Below, one piece after another: positions 34,865 to 46,125 of a stretch of DNA of 64,000 bases (positions within the stretch are counted from its first letter, which is position 1; each line of letters begins with the position of its first letter). The stretch spans positions 131,820,001 to 131,884,000 of the forward strand of contig JAZHRO010000036.1 of the NCBI GenBank assembly GCA_037157565.1, written 5' to 3'. A program made the translations under genes and the position numbers. The notes beneath the pieces were generated by a model. The model made no database searches and was not told the DNA's origin. It saw nothing but the letters and a program-made list of their open reading frames with translations. This DNA comes from Thalassia testudinum (taxonomy: Eukaryota; Streptophyta; Magnoliopsida; Alismatales; Hydrocharitaceae).

Positions 34865-36203
34865 GGCAACGAACCTAATAAGCTCACAATTATTCATTTG
34901 TTCATGTTGATTTAAATTGAGGCATATTTAACTTGTTTTATCTGATTTGGTGCAAGGTACACATATTACATATGAGTTGTCGCATCGGCCTCAGCAATGC
35001 CTTGGTGAACCTTGTTTCCACCACTTGGAGGAGGGACTGAGCTTCGCATCTTGGTGGACCTTGATGCCACCAACCCGAGGAGAAGAATTTAAAAAAAAAA
35101 TAAAGAGATCATCTTTATTCTCTACTTTTGCATTTAGATAAATTTAGACGTTAAGATTGCTTGCATTCATTATTTGGGACCCTTATTTTGGGGTACATTT
35201 TTAGGGGTTTGTTCCCCGACCTTATTTTAGGCCCTTGTTGGGTAATTTTTCTAGGGCTTATTCCCATTTCTTTAGACTTAGGCTTTTCTTCTCTTTTGTG
35301 GATTGATAATATTTGTGCATAAGTAGTTAAAAAAAAACACCTCACAAGCTACCTACTAGAAGCTTCCTGCCCCTAGGACGAACCATTCAGGTGTGTATGA
35401 GCAGCCTCTAGATTTATTTTCTACATTGCGTGCATTCTCGCATCGCTGATTGCTGGAAGCAAGGTACGCATCCTCTTACTTTGCATCCATATCTTGATCA
35501 CGCATTTGCATTTGGACTTAATTCCTAGACCACATAATTTGTCTTAAAACGATCTAACAAGTGGTCACATTAAATTTCTGTAAAGGACTAAGTAAAGGAG
35601 GAACACAATAAAACCCAAGGAGTTGATTTGAGTCATTATGCTGCGGTTCAAAATTCAAATTCAAACTTTTACGGTGAATGCACACGTGTATGACTGCGCA
35701 CTAAAACATGCAATTAGACACTCCTAGGTTTTGACCTGCTAAGAAAGAACTCTCCTACCATTGGATACCAAAGTGCTTGAAACTTAAATTCAAAAGTTTT
35801 GTAACTCCAAGGAGGGGGATACCCTGTCACGGATTTTTGAGGGTAGCTAAGAAGCACCACGAAAGCATAGCTTCAATGGAAGGCTTAGGCCTACTTGCAT
35901 CCCTCGATCTTCCATCCTTGGAGTACTTTACCATTTGAACTTTAGGGCAGAGCACCTAAGTTTCAATTAGCTCTTCATTAAGGCATTCGTAGGTCGACAA
36001 TAGGTGCGTAATTGATTGGGCAATTTGTATTGTCACCTACAATTGGACTAAAATCTCAAAGGCCTTAATTGATTAACGACATAAAAGTCCTTTGGAATTG
36101 TGTTTGTTTGTGTATGCTTGGTAGGTAGTCTCTGAGGAGACAACTTGTGTTTAATTCAGAACCTAAAAGAATCCTTAGGAGAGCCAACCAAGAGAGAAGA
36201 GAG
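34865..36203 (+). other. GYP2 leader
   Basis: About 1.3 kb between primer site and gag without a convincing gene. The frames at 34947-35141 and 35151-35345 have no recognisable motif. Confidence 0.5.
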
Positions 36204-37811
36204 ATGGTGGAGGAAGGTGAAAATAGAATTGTGGTGAACCAACGATCTTTGAGAGATTATTTTATCCCTCCCAACCAACCTGGGTATATACTGAGAAGAC
36301 ATGGGGGGAACAATCCATATGAAATCAAGAGTAGTACCATATCTCTGTTGCCCTCATTCTATGGTACTTCTAGGGAGGACCCCTACGGGCATCTGGAGGA
36401 ATTCACCGAGGTCTGTTCCACAGTGAGATTGCAGGGTGTTATTGAGGACGCCCAAATGCGAACCCTCTTTCCTTTCTCCCTCAAGGATAAGGCGAAGCAT
36501 TGGTATCACACTCTAAATGGTAGAGTGGATACATGGGATGCCTTGAAGGGAGAGTTTTTGAAAAAATACTTCCCCATGAGCAAGACTAATCACTACAGGA
36601 GGGAAATCATAGGTTTTGCTCAACAAGATGGAGAACAATTTTATGATGCATGGGAGTGCTTCAAAGATTTGTTACGCTTATGTCCCCATCATCAAGTGCT
36701 AAGATGGCAACTTGTAGAAAGGTTCTACACTGGATTAAATGACAAGCACAGGCAAATAGTGGATGGTGCCTGTGCAGGAACCTTTCTTATAAAAACTGAA
36801 GATGAGGCTTGGGATCTTTTTGAGACCTTGAGTGAGAATTCTATCCACCTAAATTTTTCCTATTTGGATAGAAAACCCACTCTTATGCAACGAAAGATTG
36901 AGGCAAATGAGGCTAGGGATACCCAGAATTTAGCCTTCCAGATTCAATTGTTGAACCAAAATACGGAAAGGCTTATGTCAAACCCTAGCCAACTCACACC
37001 AAATGCCTTCACTTCCCAAGCTTCTGAATGCTTTATTTGCCAAGGCAATATGCATGCTACTGTGGATTGTCATTTGGCCTCCCAATTCCCTAACCTTGTA
37101 CAGGAAAACCTGAATGCTACCCAAGGGTTCCGTCCCAGACCACGTAATGACCCTTTTTCAAACACCTATAACGAGGGATGGAGGAACCACCCCAATTTTT
37201 CATGGAGACAAGGGAATGTCTCTAATTCAAGGAATTACAGACCCCAACCCTTTCAGACTCAACAGTATAATCAACCTCCTATTCCCTCCCAACCATCCAA
37301 GACTTCTAAGATGGATGAGCTTAAGGCCATGCAGGAGAATCAGAGCATAATCATCCAATCTCATGACAAGGCAATCAATGAGATGAAATCACAAATTGGA
37401 CACCTTGTCGAGGCCATGAGCAAAAGGGAGACTAGGAAGCTTCCCAGTTCATTTGAGGAGAACCCTAAAGGGAAAGGGATTATTTTTAGGAAGCAAGCCC
37501 AGGCAGTGACTATTCTGAGGAGTGGGAAAGAAATTTCCAAACTTGATGCTCCTATAGTCACACCTTCTGAAAATCCATCCACTCTGACTTTCGCCCCCAC
37601 CGGAGAAGAGCCACCCAACTCTTCTTCGCTTGAAATCACCTCACCGGAAGAGGTCCCCGTTCCCCCACTTACCCGACATGATAAGCCTTCCACCCAGAGA
37701 CTGAGAGTGCCCTTTCTAGAGTGCTTATCTGACTCTGGGCAGACTTCTGCTAGATCATCTGGAACCAAAGATAGGATGAACAAAATCATCGAGACTTTCA
37801 AACAAGTGTAG
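36204..37811 (+). CDS. gag: GYP2 gag (capsid/nucleocapsid), open frame
   Basis: The open frame runs from 36129, but the first ATG is at 36204, giving about 535 residues. The gag (capsid) domain covers roughly residues 50-210: LLPSFYGT, DPYGHLEEF, LFPFSLKDKAKHWYHTL, W, FLKKYFP and DAWECFKDLLRLCPHH, typical of Athila/Tat. A nucleocapsid zinc knuckle CFICQGNMHATVDC (C-x2-C-x4-H-x4-C) follows near residue 280, then Asn/Pro/Gln-rich DNA- or RNA-binding linker and ILRSGK. It ends at a TAG (37809) that lies in the same frame as protease, so the gene was originally gag-protease in one frame. It is the only uninterrupted gag in the window. Translation is unproven, because the LTR promoter is split by NA1. 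Confidence 0.85.
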   Translation: MVEEGENRIVVNQRSLRDYFIPPNQPGYILRRHGGNNPYEIKSSTISLLPSFYGTSREDPYGHLEEFTEVCSTVRLQGVIEDAQMRTLFPFSLKDKAKHWYHTLNGRVDTWDALKGEFLKKYFPMSKTNHYRREIIGFAQQDGEQFYDAWECFKDLLRLCPHHQVLRWQLVERFYTGLNDKHRQIVDGACAGTFLIKTEDEAWDLFETLSENSIHLNFSYLDRKPTLMQRKIEANEARDTQNLAFQIQLLNQNTERLMSNPSQLTPNAFTSQASECFICQGNMHATVDCHLASQFPNLVQENLNATQGFRPRPRNDPFSNTYNEGWRNHPNFSWRQGNVSNSRNYRPQPFQTQQYNQPPIPSQPSKTSKMDELKAMQENQSIIIQSHDKAINEMKSQIGHLVEAMSKRETRKLPSSFEENPKGKGIIFRKQAQAVTILRSGKEISKLDAPIVTPSENPSTLTFAPTGEEPPNSSSLEITSPEEVPVPPLTRHDKPSTQRLRVPFLECLSDSGQTSARSSGTKDRMNKIIETFKQV

Positions 37812-38474
37812 ATGAACCTGCACTTGCTTGAAGCTATCAGGCAGATTTCATCCTATGCCCACCTTCTAAAGGACCTGTGCACGAGAAAGTGGCAATCGAG
37901 GAAATAGCTCCAATCAAAAGTTGTCCTGCTTGATTCTGTTAGTTCAATTATACAACACGGGACACCCTCGAAACTTAAAGACCCAGGAGCCCCATACATC
38001 TCAGTGGTCGTTGGCAACCTACAAATAGACGAGGCTCTACTTGATCTGGGTGCGGGAGTAAACATCCTTCCAAGCTATGTATATGAACAACTTGGAGGTG
38101 GCAATCTGAAGCCTTCCCCTGTAATCCTCCAAGTTGCAAACCGTTCTTTGAAGACACCGCGGGGCCTGCTGGAAGATGTCCTCATAAGAGTGGAGGATTT
38201 CTTCTTCCCTGTTGACTTTCTAGTATTGGACACTGACCCTACCAACAAACCAACCAAGCCCTCCATCATCTTGGGCCGCCCTTTTCTTGTGACTTCTAAT
38301 GATTCAATTAATTGTCACACTAGGGTGCTAAAAATGGGCTTTGGGAACAAGAAAATTTGGCTTAATGTGTTTGATTCTTATAAACAAGCTGGATTTGAGG
38401 ATTGTTCCCAAGTTGAGGTGGTAGATGATCTAATTGAAGAGACAACTCCTGCAATTTTATGTGATGACCCCCTG
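37812..38474 (+). pseudogene. GYP2 protease, cut by CHR1
   Basis: Same frame as gag, with stops at 37809 and 37905. The frame from 38004 contains ALLDLGAGVNILP (active-site loop, DLG form) and SIILGRPFLVT (second conserved strand). It is interrupted at 38474, where the CHR1 LTR starts. The sequence resumes at 48908 after the CCCTG/CCCTA duplication. Confidence 0.9.
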
Positions 38475-38503
38475 TGTTACGAACATGGGAATAAGACGTA
38501 GTT

Positions 38504-39387
38504 TAAGACATCTGGAAAGTGGCCCAGACGTCTTGCCAGACGTCTAGAACCCTTCCCAGATGTTTGGTATTAAATTTTTTTGGCGTACGGGTTCGCGTCT
38601 GCACGCATGCGTGCCCAGACTGAACCCGTTGCCTTCGTTCTTTTCTCTCTCTCCCCATGCTGCCTACAAATAGCACCTCCCTCTCCCTCACCCTCACTCC
38701 ACCGCCTTCTTCTTCTCCTTCTCGCTGCCAGCGAGAGTGTGAGCGAGCGAGTGAGTGCGGCAGCAGCGGCTGCTTCGATCGTACGGGAAGGAGGAGTTAT
38801 TGCGAGAGGAAGAAGAAGCTCGACCGCGAGCTTGCCGGGGCAGCTAGAGTCGGCAGACGGGGGAGCAGCGAGCGTGGGGTGTCGTAGAGGGGCTGCTGCA
38901 GCTCGGGCAGCAGGCGGACGCGGCGCCGCGCGGTCGTGCGTCGCGGGCGGAGAGCGAAAAGGTCCTGATTCCGGGAAAATTTCCCAGAATCAGACATCTG
39001 TACTTACACCCAGAGGACGCAGAAGATGTCTGGAGGAAGGTCCAGACGTCTGACAGGTACAATATTTTCTTGCCTTCTTCTTTTTACACTTGTACGACCA
39101 TGCAGCCATCCACCGCGTTCTTCTACGCCTCTTCGTGATGAGAGCGGGTGTGTCTGAGTGCAGGTTTTGTTTGGGAGGGCGCGAGGGCTCGCCGTCCCAC
39201 ACGGATTAGACATCTGGGCGTAATACCAGACGACGGAGAGGACCTCCAGACGTCCGGGGTGACAATCGTACGTCTGGAAACTAAGTCCAAACGATCAGTG
39301 GGCTTCTAGATGTCTGAAGGACTGCACAGACCAAGGTATGACCTAATCGACCTTTTAAGACGTCTGGAAGAAGTTCCAGATGTCTGA
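38504..39387. repeat. Dispersed palindromic 12-mers CCAGACGTCTGG in the CHR1 5' LTR
   Basis: About a dozen exact or one- to three-mismatch copies: for example 38524-38535, 38536-38547, 38556-38567, 38990-39001, 39022-39033, 39042-39053, 39206-39217, 39245-39256, 39306-39317, 39356-39367 and 39376-39387. They form two clusters either side of the TATA-like box. Many mismatches turn the central ACGT into ACAT or ATGT, as expected from decay of a methylated CG. Confidence 0.9.
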
Positions 39388-39698
39388 TTTTGGACAGGCT
39401 CGTCATTTTTGACCCGTTTAGGGTCCGTTCGGAGTTCGTTTTCCGCGTTTCAAGTTTCGTTCTTCCCAGATTTATTTCCTCTACCTGTTTACAGTAATTG
39501 TATACTGTTATGAGAAACTCCTTGTGTTGATCCTTTTGTTAGGACCCCATTCCATTGTGATTTTGGGGGTTGCAGAGGCACGCGGGATTACCGACCACGC
39601 CCCCAGTACTCCCGATTTCGCGGGTAGAGTGGCCCTTAAATTTATTCAACAAAATTTGTACAATTATGAAACAATTAATAGAGTCTAGGGCATTGCAT

Positions 39699-39831
39699 GA
39701 ACCCTAGGACTGAGAAATTAGATTGAATGATAGATCCTAGGGTATTGCATGAATCCTAGGACTGGAAAACTAGATTGAATGATAGATCCTAGGGTACGAC
39801 ATGAATCCTAGGACTGGAAAACTAGTTGAAT
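39699..39831 (+). repeat. 52-bp tandem repeat, about 2.6 units
   Basis: Unit begins GAATCCTAGGACTGGAAAAC and ends GGGTATTGCAT, at 39699, 39751 and 39803 (partial). The equivalent arrays are at about 47461-47591 in the 3' LTR and, inverted, at about 7945-8105 in the solo LTR. Confidence 0.9.
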
Positions 39832-40324
39832 ATATAAACATTGCAATCTTGGAAAAGTGGAAAGGAAATGATAACTGCCTGTAAATTGGTTAACAGTTGC
39901 CTGTTATGAATGAATAAATACGGTTGAGAACATGGGTTATATGAATATAAAGCTGGAACAGTGAAACCTAAATTGGCTGAGTTAAAAGAGCATGAACCCT
40001 ACGGGGAATTAGGAGTAGAACTCTTGGAAAGGGAATGAAATAGAATTCGGGAAGTGAGCTGGCCCTTGAGTACGGAGTACCAAGGAAAGAGACTGTCCCC
40101 CTGCTTAGTGCAGAGTGGAGTTAGCCGCCCCAGGGACCCAGGGTTAGGTCTGGGCACTTTGTACCAACTTTTGGCCCTCGTGTACACAGTACCGAGGAGA
40201 GCTACTAGTGTAGGGAGAGCACTAGCTACCCCACGGGACCCGGGGTTTTGCTAGCTCTCCTACACCGACTTGTTACGCCCATTGGGCAAACAAGGGTAGT
40301 CAGGCGAGGGTGCGTGGATTGTGG

Positions 40325-40391
40325 AGGGGCAAGACCCCTGTTTGGTTACTGTGGAGGGGCTGGACCCCTGTTACTAAGAGGGCTCTGCCCT
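40325..40391 (+). repeat. Three adjacent GC hairpins in the CHR1 LTR
   Basis: AGGGG-CAAGA-CCCCT (40325-40339), AGGGG-CTGGA-CCCCT (40355-40369) and AGGGC-TCT-GCCCT (40379-40391). All three recur in the 3' LTR (about 48093-48151) and, inverted, in the solo LTR (about 7400-7475). Confidence 0.85.
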
Positions 40392-41180
40392 ATACTAGTT
40401 CCGTGCTGTGTTTTGGGTGCACCCGTTAACGGAAACGACTGACCGCGTGCCACTGTGGGGTAGCTACCCGTGCGTTTATCGTGCGTGCCGTAGTCACCGT
40501 TACGTCTGTCAGCGACCTTGGGGTGGTTAACTGAGAGTAGGACCACCACGAGGGATCCTCCCAGCCAGGAGAGCACCACTTGTTACTTCTACTTTTCGGG
40601 AAAGACTGCAATCAAGATGGTTCCTATGAGGAACATTCAAGATCAAGAGAAGGATCTGAGAAATAATTAATAGTGAATAAATGGAAAAATATAAAGAAAG
40701 GAAGTAAAAATATAACAGCTACTGTACACTCTATTGCTTCTTTTAGCTTTTAGTTGCCACTCTACTTAGCGTTTCGCTGACGTGTCACCCTTGTTACCTT
40801 TTCAGGACCAGGTGTTAAGCAGCCAGAGTCAGCGGCTGCAGAGGGCGCTGGGCCTAGTAGAGCCCAGTAGTGTTACCTATAGTAGCCACTGTACTTTTCT
40901 TTCCACTGTAGTGAGTAGTTTTCTGTTACTCCCTGTACTCTCTTTATTGCAAGCTTCATGTTATGTACATGTTTATTTCTCTTCTATTGTGGTGGTGTAT
41001 ACTGTAGTATTTCCTTTTTTTACTGCTGTATTTTGTTACTGCTAGTTATATACATGGTGAATGTGATTTATTTTACTGCTCTTTTGGTTACTTTTTCGTT
41101 GGACGACTGGGTCTTGGGATCAGTCGAGTCGGTCCGATTCTCATGTCTCGTAGGGATTCGGGAATCGGGTCATTACAAGA

Positions 41181-41192
41181 TGGTATCAGAGC
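41181..41192 (+). other. CHR1 primer-binding site (initiator Met tRNA)
   Basis: TGGTATCAGAGC three bases after the LTR end; the usual primer site of chromoviruses. Confidence 0.95.
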
Positions 41193-41360
41193 AAGGTCGT
41201 CCCGAGAAGTGAATCAACTGACTGGAAAATAACCAATTCACGTGTCTGTAACTAGAGTAGCCACCACAACGTTTCTTTTGACATTAGCTCTTAGACTTCT
41301 TCGTTAGATATCATTCCATGTTGACATGTTTCTGTTCTGTTTCGCGTCTCCTTGCAGGAG

Positions 41361-42650
41361 ATGCCACGACGAGGGACTAGCAAGGCGGACCGCGGGTGCA
41401 GCTGAGGACGAGGTCGGTGAGGTGGGCGTGTTGCGGTCGACGTCTCAGTGGACCAGCCACTGCTCCCGGGCATTCAGGCCCAAGACCTCGCCCAGCTAAT
41501 ACGGGACATAGTGCGAGAGGAGCTCCACCCACCGCCCCGAGCACCTCTCCCTGGGGCTATGGAGGGGGAGTCCTCTGTGGGACCACGCGACGGACGCGGC
41601 GCTGGACGCGGGGGAAGGGATGGGCCGCCACCGCCCCCACCTTCCTCCAACACTTCTGTACGTGAGGCTTCCTTACCTGGAGGTGCACCAGTATCTCCAC
41701 TCCAGCGCCACTTCGAGCTTTTCGAGCAGTTCCGGAAGCTGAAGCCCCCCTCCTTCAAGGGGGATGAGGACCCGACCGAGGCGGAGGACTGGCTCGAGCA
41801 GATCGAGAAGGTTTTCGACACCCTTCGCCCCCCGGAGGAGTGCCGCGTGGCCTTTGCCATGTACCAGCTGGAGAGTGCGGCACACAGGTGGTGGAGGGCG
41901 GTCAGGGGGCAGGAGAGGGACAAGCCGACTTGGGACCAGTTCGTCACCCTCTTCTATGAGCAGTACTTTCCCCAGACGTGGCAGGACTATAGGAGGCGGG
42001 AGTTCCACACTCTCCGCCAGGGGACGATGACCTTGAGCGCGTACCGCACGCGTTTTCTGGAGCTGTCCCGCTTCGCAGCGACGGCAGTAGCCACTGAGGA
42101 GGAGTGCCTTTGGAGGTTCACCGAGGGGCTCCGGCCTGCGATTCGGGGGTATGTCAAGCCCCTGAAGCTGCCTACGTTCTCGAGGGTGGTGGAGGCAGCT
42201 ATGACCTACGAGGAGACCAACCCGTCCGCGCGAGATACTGACAGCATGCGGAAGAGGCCCTACCAGCCAGACTTTTCACAGGGCCGGCGAGAGAGGAGAC
42301 ACGTGGCACCCGCAGGAGAGCTGTCACGTTTTGCAGGGCCATTAGTGGCCTTTGGGGGCCCTCGACAGGGGCCAGTTGCCAGCATCGGACCCCCACCCAG
42401 CCGACAGCAGGGACCCACTAAGGGCGGGAGTCTGGTTCCCCTCTGTTACCAGTGTGGCCAGCCGGGCCACATCAGGAGGGATTGCCCATCTAGGGCAGGA
42501 GGTCAGCAGATACTTCCCGCACCAAGCACTGGAGGGCGAGCAGGAGGCCACGGTTTCCCATGCGCGAGGAGGAGGACAGCAGTCACGAGGTGGGTACCGA
42601 CTAGCAGCTACCCGTCTGACGTAGAGCGTGGCTACTTCGTCTGCACCTAG
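41361..42650 (+). pseudogene. CHR1 gag (two early stops)
   Basis: The likely start is ATG at 41361 (MPRRGTSKADRG), but TGA codons at 41403 and 41418 break the first 20 residues. From 41421 the frame is open to 42648. The capsid domain (about 41690-42230) reads KLKPPSFKGDEDPTEAEDWL, KVFDTL, FAMYQLESAAHRWW, F and FEQYFP-like YEQYFPQTW. A nucleocapsid knuckle CYQCGQPGHIRRDC (C-x2-C-x4-H-x4-C) lies near 42443-42484. The C-terminal end runs out of frame with pol; one frameshift near 42540-42600 probably separates what was a single gag-pol frame. Confidence 0.9.
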
Positions 42651-45600
42651 GGCTGAGGGGCGTATCAACGCCCTGACACACAGGGATGCCAGAGCTTCGG
42701 GATCAGTGGTGGCAGGTATGGTTTTAATTTCTGGTAGACTCGTTTACACGCTTTTCGATTCCGGCGCCACGCACTCGTTTGTTGTAGCCAGTTTCGCAGT
42801 TAGTTTAGGCCAGGATTATATGCTGTTAAAGGATCTGTTCGTGATCAGAGGTCCGAGTGGTCAGCTTTTTGTAGCTGAGGAGGTGTACACGGGTTGCGAG
42901 GTCAGTATTGGGGGACATAGCCTTCCCACTGACCTGATTATGATACAGACGGAGGACTTTGGCGTAATTCTGGGGATGGACTGGCTGTCCGCTTACCATG
43001 CTTTGGTGGACTGTTTTGAGAGGAAGATCGTCTTCTCCATACCAGAGTTGCGTTCTTTCGAGTTCCACGGTCAGCCAGTGGATGGATTCTTCAGGTGCAT
43101 TTCTACACTTCGGGCAGCGAGACTTTTGAGCCAGGGGTGTGAGGGCTTCCTAACCTGTGTGGTGGCAGAGCCTAGCCCTGTGGCAGACTTCCAGGGTATC
43201 TCGGTGGTCAGAGAGTACCCCGACGTGTTCTCGGACGAGTTGCCAGGACTACCACCCGAGCGTGAGGTCGAGTTTGAGATCTCACTAGTACTAGGGACTA
43301 GCCCCATCTCCACCACACCATATAGGATGGAATCATTTGAGCTGCGAGAGCTCAAGTCTCAGTTGCAGGATCTTTTGGAGAAGGGCTTTGTGAGGCCCAG
43401 TGCGTCTCCCTGGGGAGCCCCAGTATTGTTTGTAAAGAAGAAGGATGGTACCCTACGCCTTTGTGTGGACTACCGACAGCTGAATAGGGCCACCATCAAG
43501 AACAGATATCCGCTGCCGAGGATCAACGACTTGTTTGACCAGCTGCGAGGTGCCACGGTATTCTCCAAGATCGACTTGAGGTCTGGATACCACCAGTTGA
43601 GGATCAAAGAGGCAGACGTCTCCAAGATAGCTTTTCGCACCCGGTACAGACACTATGAGTTTCTGGTCATGCCGTTTGGGCTGACCAATGCCCCCGCTGC
43701 ATTCATGGACTTGATGAAGCGGGTGTTTAGACCGTACTTGGACCAGTTCGTGGTAATATTCATTGATGATGTGCTCATCTATTCTCGAGATCAAAAGCAG
43801 CACGGGCAGCACTTGCGGATGGTTCTGGACACACTGAGACGACGTAGGCTATATGCCAAATACAGCAAGTACGAGTTCTGGCTGAGGGAGGTGACCTTCT
43901 TAGGTCATGTGATCTCTGGAGATGGCTTGGTAGTGGGCCCAGCCAAGGTCGAGGCAGTGCTCAGGTGGGAGAGACCACGTACGGTTACTGAGATTTGCAG
44001 TTTCCTGGGACTGGCAGGCTACTATAGTTGGTTCATTAGGAGTTTTTCACAGATTGCACGTCCTATGACACAGCTGACCCGGAAGGACGTGCCCTTCACT
44101 TGGACAGACACCTGTGAGGCGTGTTTTAAGGAGCTGAAGGAGAGGCTGACTTCGACTCCCGTGCTCACCATCCTTGACAGTAGTGGCGGGTTCGTTGTGT
44201 ACACAGACGCCTCCTTGCATGGGTTAGGGTGTGTGCTCATGCAGAGGGGTCACGTTGTCACTTACGCTTTGCGGCGACTGAAGCCCCATGAGCATAGCTA
44301 CCCTACCCACGACCTGGAGCTGGCAGGTGTTGTCTTCGCACTGAAGACCTGGAGGCACTACTTGTACGGTGAGACCTTCGAGATTTTCACAGATCACAAG
44401 AGCTTCAGGTACCTATTTGATCAGAAGGAGCTCAACATGAGACAGAGACGTTGGTTGGAGCTCCTGAAGGACTATGACTGCAGCATTTCCTACCACCCGG
44501 GAAAGGCCAATGTGGTGGCTGACACCTTGAGTCGGAAGGTGCCCGCACACTTGGCCAGTTTACAGGTGCAGAGTTGGAGCCTTTTGGAGGAGATGGGAAG
44601 TTGGCGACCCCTAGAGTTATGGGGGCACTGCGGGGCAGTAACTGTGACACGACAGAAGAGGCCAGAGCTGATAGATCGCTTCATCACAGGACAAATGGCA
44701 GACTCGTACTTGCAGTCCTTGCGCAACAGAGTACTGTTAGGAGACCCAGGGGACTTCTCTTTCACAGACCAGGTGCTGCGCCTGAGGGGACGTTTGTGCG
44801 TTCCCAGAGACGAGGAGCTGTTGAGAGAGCTCCTGACTGAGGCACACAGTTCCAGATTCACTATACATCCTGAAAACACAAATATGTACCATGACTTGAG
44901 ACGCGAGTTTTGGTGGAGGGGGATGAAGCGTGATGTGGGTGAATTCGTGCAGTAGTGTTTAGTGTGCAAGCAGGTGAAAGCCGAGCATCAAAGGCCTGCA
45001 GGGCCGCTACAGCCACTTCCAGTGCCAGAGTGGAAGTGGGAGAGCATCACCATGGACTTGGTGGTGGGCTTACCTGTAACCCAGCGAGGACACGACGTAG
45101 TCTGGGTAATCGTTGATAGATTGACGAAGACAGCGCAATTCTTGCCGATCTGAGTCACTTTGGGACCAGCACAGTTGGCAGAGAGGTATATCCGCGACGT
45201 GGTACGTCTACACGGAGTTCCACGGGAGATCGTATCCGACCAGGATACCCGCTTTACGTCCCAGTTTTGGGCTGAGTTTCAGCAGGCCCTAGGGATGCGG
45301 TTGAGATTCAGTACAGCTTACCACCCCTAGACGGACGGACAGTCTGAGTGCACGATACAGACACTTGAGGACCTTTTGCATGCCTGTGTACTGGACTGGA
45401 GGGGCTCTTGGGAGGAGCACTTGCCCCTGGCGGAGTTTTCATACAACAACAGTTATCACTCGAGCATCGGCATGGCACCCTACGAGGCTCTGTACGGACG
45501 GAGATGTACAGCACCCTGGAGTTGGGTTGAGGTGGGGACCAAGTGGGAGGTTGGCCCCAAGCTGATCCGGCAGAGTCAAGAGGTAGTCGAGCAGATCCAC

Positions 45601-46125
45601 AGGCGACTCCACACTGTCAGGAGTAGGCAGAAGGGCTACGCAGATCGGAGATGTAGAGAGGTGCAGTTTGAGGTTAGGGACCACGTCTTCCTTCGTGTTT
45701 CGCCCATGAAGGGCCTGCAGCGGTTTGGGGTGAGAGGGAAGCTCGAACCGAGATTTATGGGGCCCTTTGAAGTCCTGGAGCAGGTTGGACCCATTGCTTA
45801 CAGACTTGCCCTCTCTCTTTAGCTTTCGGGTGTGCACGACGTGTTTCACGTGTCCAACCTCTATAAGTATGTCGCCGATCCCAGTCACGTCCTGAGCCAC
45901 GAGAGCGTCGAGGTGGGCGACGACCTGACATACCCCGAGCGGCCAGTGCAGATTCTTGACAGAGCTGTCCGCAGTCTGAGACGAAAGCAAGTACCCCTGG
46001 TGAAGGTTTTGTGGAGGAGCCAGCGGTACGAGGAGGCTACCTGGGAGCCTGAGGCAGCAATGAGGAAACGGTACCCAGAGCTTTTCGCGGGTACGTCTTT
46101 TCGGATTGGCTTCGGTCCTCTTTGA
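42628..46125 (+). pseudogene. CHR1 pol: protease, RT, RNase H, integrase, chromodomain
   Basis: One frame throughout, broken by TAG 44953, TGA 45151, TAG 45328 and TAG 45820. Protease: [11 protein letters not shown] (about 42755). [30 protein letters not shown] (first Asp) and [11 protein letters not shown] (catalytic DD, about 43760). RNase [22 protein letters not shown] and FTDHKS. Integrase: zinc motif H...H...C-x2-C (about 44850-44970), then [16 protein letters not shown] and TDGQSECTI, supplying the D, D and E. Chromodomain: about 45900-46100, with VKVLWRSQRYEEATWEPE, typical of chromovirus integrase tails that target heterochromatin. The upstream coding start is obscured by a frameshift, with a stop at 42622. 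Confidence 0.93.

Larger units (their letters stand above)
38475..41177 (+). repeat. CHR1 5' LTR
   Basis: 2703 bp, TGTTACGAACATGG to GGGTCATTACA. It contains a palindromic 12-mer array (38504-38567 and 38989-39387), a TATA-like CTACAAATAGC at 38662-38672, three 52-bp repeats (39699-39831) and three GC hairpins (40325-40391). By eye it is roughly 90% like the 3' LTR, with one ~14-bp gain near 38536 and a gain near 40680. The frames within (38580-39053, 40346-40579) are not genes. Confidence 0.95.

Noticed and set aside
38504..39387. Regularly recurring 12-mers as a CRISPR array
   Set aside because: Spacing is irregular, the repeats are short palindromes shared by three LTR copies, and the context is a plant retrotransposon.
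41474..41947. Long antisense frames over CHR1 gag and pol (also 45439-45990 and 44490-44969)
   Set aside because: They are mirror frames of clear gag/pol domains on the plus strand.
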